Source: an uncultured Enterocloster sp.
GTDB taxonomy: Bacteria; Bacillota; Clostridia; Lachnospirales; Lachnospiraceae
DNA: 7,179 bases
NCBI GenBank assembly: GCA_944382045.1
Contig: CALWMT010000136.1
Coordinates: 1 to 7,179, forward strand
Direction: 5' to 3'
This document shows positions 5,925-7,179 of this stretch, in pieces (position 1 is the stretch's first letter; every line of letters begins with the position of its first letter). A program made the translations under genes and the position numbers. The notes beneath the pieces are model-generated. The model was given only the letters and a program-made list of their open reading frames with translations, made no database searches and was not told where the DNA came from.

Positions 5925-5953
5925 TGGAAAAAATTCGCAAAGTGGGATATAAT
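5925..5953 (+). promoter_or_regulatory. Promoter of the patatin-like gene
   Basis: TGGAAA (5925-5930, 4/6 to the -35 box), a 17-bp spacer and a perfect TATAAT (5948-5953). It follows the terminator directly, so the patatin gene appears to be its own transcription unit. Confidence 0.65.
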
Positions 5954-6010
5954 GGTACATGGCGGTTCGAGCGCTGGAGCGGACCGCTGTGTTGAGGAGG
6001 CGGAAAGGTT

Positions 6011-6892
6011 ATGGCAGAGAGAGAACAGCCAAGGAGAGAGCAGTCAGAGAGGAGAACCGGCCTGGTGCTGGAGGGCGGCGGGATGCGGGGAATTTATACC
6101 GCAGGAATCCTGGATGTGTTTATGGAGGCGGGTGTTCATTTTGACGGAGTTATCGGCGTGTCCGCGGGGGCCATCCATGGGTGCTCCTTTGTGTCGGGGC
6201 AGAGGGGCCGGAGCATCCGGTATTATAAAAAGTACTGCAATGACCGCCGGTTTATGAGCTTTTTTAATTTGATTACCACAGGGGATATTGCGGGGGAGGA
6301 TTTTTGCTATCACAAGATTCCGGAGGAGCTGGACCCCTATGATTTTGAGGCGTTTGAGCGGTCCGGGACGGAATTTTATGTGGGCTGCAGCAATGTGGAT
6401 ACGGGAAAGCCGGAGTATATCCGCCTTACGGACATGAGGGGACAGATTGATTTCATGCGCGCTTCCGCCTCCCTTCCCTACGTCTCGCGGACGGTAAAGG
6501 CAGGAGGAATGAAGCTTTTGGACGGGGGCTGCACGGACAGCATCCCCCTGCGCCCATTTTTGAAGATGGGATTTAAGAGAAATGTGGTTATACTGACCCG
6601 GGAGAAGGGATACCGGAAGAAGCCGGAGCATGCCAAAATGGCAAGGCTTTTTTACCCTCGGCATCCTGCCTTTGTCAGGGCCCTCTCCCGCCGGCACATC
6701 ACCTACAACCGCACGGTGGAGTGGATTGACCGGCTGGAGGCGGAGGGAAGGATTTTTGTAATCCGTCCGAGGGAGCCGCTAAACATCGGGAGGATGGAGC
6801 ACAATCCCGAGGAGCTCCAGCGGGTATATGATATCGGAAGAGCCGATGGAAAAGAACAGCTGGAGGCCATGGAGCGGTGGCTGACGAGATAA
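6011..6892 (+). CDS. Patatin-like phospholipase (YjjU-type)
   Basis: 293 residues, the usual size for bacterial single-domain patatins of the YjjU kind. It should hydrolyse acyl esters of membrane lipids with a Ser-Asp dyad. The glycine-rich oxyanion loop GGGMRG is at 22-27, the nucleophile elbow GVSAG at 49-53 with Ser51, and the DGG motif at 171-173 with Asp171; ASASLP (151-156) is also typical. The C-terminal part (about 200-290), with IFVIRPREPLNIGRMEHN, resembles the tail found in this subgroup. No signal peptide or membrane segment is seen, so it is probably cytoplasmic or peripheral. The first 15 residues are highly charged (MAEREQPRREQSERR) and lie before the fold. The start is fixed by an in-frame TGA at 5993-5995 with no other ATG between; GAGGAGG is ten bases upstream. 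It has its own promoter and terminator and no visible functional tie to the PepSY genes. Confidence 0.92.
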   Translation: MAEREQPRREQSERRTGLVLEGGGMRGIYTAGILDVFMEAGVHFDGVIGVSAGAIHGCSFVSGQRGRSIRYYKKYCNDRRFMSFFNLITTGDIAGEDFCYHKIPEELDPYDFEAFERSGTEFYVGCSNVDTGKPEYIRLTDMRGQIDFMRASASLPYVSRTVKAGGMKLLDGGCTDSIPLRPFLKMGFKRNVVILTREKGYRKKPEHAKMARLFYPRHPAFVRALSRRHITYNRTVEWIDRLEAEGRIFVIRPREPLNIGRMEHNPEELQRVYDIGRADGKEQLEAMERWLTR

Positions 6893-6917
6893 GAAGGCAG
6901 CTGTTATAAGGAAAAGG

Positions 6918-6963
6918 GGCGCAGGCCCGGGAACCTGGAGGGAACCCGGGCCTGCGCCTTTTT
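6918..6963. terminator. Strong terminator between the patatin gene and a convergent gene, probably bidirectional
   Basis: GGCGCAGGCCCGGG (6918-6931) pairs perfectly with CCCGGGCCTGCGCC (6945-6958) around a 13-base loop, giving a 14-bp GC-rich stem followed by TTTTT (6959-6963) on the plus strand. On the minus strand the stem is followed by CCTTTTCC, a weaker T-tract, so it may also end the convergent gene stopping at 7016. Confidence 0.88.
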
Positions 6964-7015
6964 CATTGGGTCATGGGGATGTCCGGGCCTGGGGAGGAAG
7001 AGCCTTTCAGGCAGG

Positions 7016-7179
7016 TCAGCTGTTGCAGCAGCAGCATCCGTCGCCAGCGCCGTCAGAGCAGCCGGGGCCGTCAGGCCTTCCGGGCCCCATGCCGCCGGGA
7101 CCGCCCGGTCTTCCGGGACCGTCAGAGCCCGGTCCGCGGCCGTAGAGGGCATCATTGTAGCCGGTCCAATAGCCGTTGT
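7016..7179 (-). CDS. C-terminal part of a Gly/Pro-rich protein ending in four cysteines
   Basis: Only the last 53 residues are in the window; the gene enters from the right edge and stops with TGA at 7018-7016. The visible part begins NGYWTGYNDALYGR, then a low-complexity tail of Gly, Pro, Asp and Arg (GPGRPGGPGGMGPGRPDGPG), and closes with CSDGAGDGCCCCNS. The tail has irregular Gly-Pro spacing reminiscent of collagen-like sequence but without a strict Gly-X-Y period. Five cysteines in the last 14 residues suggest metal binding, disulfide or thioether crosslinking, or lipid attachment; none can be decided here. The protein family is not recognised. The frame was preferred because it stops just before the convergent terminator, while the competing frame, open from an ATG at 7155, runs through the terminator hairpin. 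Confidence 0.68.
   Translation of the reverse strand, partial: NGYWTGYNDALYGRGPGSDGPGRPGGPGGMGPGRPDGPGCSDGAGDGCCCCNS

Noticed and set aside
5962..5987. GCGGT/ACCGC inverted repeat in the patatin leader as a regulatory element.
   Set aside because: Five pairs around a long loop are expected by chance in GC-rich DNA; there is no further support.
6263..6268. A further TTTTTTAAT like the PepSY operators, inside the patatin gene.
   Set aside because: There is no second hexamer 11 bp upstream (TTATGA) and no -10 box ten bases downstream, so it lacks the shared geometry.
6044..6697. 217-codon minus-strand frame opposite the patatin gene.
   Set aside because: The patatin catalytic motifs are all on the plus strand; the antisense product is low in recognisable structure.
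6904..7155. 83-codon minus-strand frame (starting MMPSTAAD) near the right edge.
   Set aside because: It runs through the terminator hairpin at 6918-6958 and has the composition of an off-frame reading of the Gly/Pro-rich gene, whose own frame stops sensibly at 7016.
1..7179. CRISPR array, tRNA or rRNA genes, or an insertion sequence.
   Set aside because: No regularly spaced repeats, no tRNA-like cloverleaf noticed, no rRNA stretches, and no transposase-like frame.

Overview
The window looks like chromosomal DNA from a Gram-positive anaerobe of the Clostridia, most probably a Lachnospiraceae-type gut bacterium. The grounds are purine-rich AGGAGG-like ribosome sites before nearly every gene, a moderately GC-rich base composition judged by eye, an AAA-ATPase/PD-(D/E)XK protein starting MGxxLNP (a type abundant in that family), Trp/Tyr-rich cell-wall-binding repeats, and PepSY proteins beside a two-component system. 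This placement is inference; there is no rRNA or marker gene in the window.

Layout. On the minus strand, reading right to left, lie an OmpR-type response regulator (2508-1834), its histidine kinase (1837-470, 4-bp overlap) and a PepSY-domain lipoprotein (351-1, running off the left edge). Divergent from the regulator on the plus strand is an AAA-ATPase-like/nuclease-fold protein (2697-4304). It is followed by a short region full of inverted repeats, an M15 peptidoglycan endopeptidase with wall-binding repeats (4443-5180), a second secreted PepSY protein with two PepSY domains (5269-5865) and a terminator, and a patatin-like phospholipase (6011-6892). A strong, probably bidirectional terminator separates the latter from the 3' end of a convergent minus-strand gene encoding a Gly/Pro-rich protein that ends in four consecutive cysteines (7179-7016). 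No gene-free stretch exceeds 300 bases; the largest is the 188-bp divergent promoter region at 2509-2696.

How it works together. The kinase and regulator should form an envelope-sensing pair. The most interesting observation is that both PepSY genes, on opposite strands and almost 5 kb apart, are preceded by nearly the same control element: two TTTAAT-like hexamers 11 bp apart, then exactly 10 bp to a -10 box, with no -35 consensus. This geometry matches what is known for activation by OmpR-family regulators such as streptococcal CiaR. It suggests that this two-component system drives both PepSY proteins, which, being exported, may in turn act on the kinase's external domain or on secreted or wall-acting peptidases. 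The AAA-ATPase gene looks like an accessory gene, and the endopeptidase, which has no signal peptide, may be a prophage lysin remnant.
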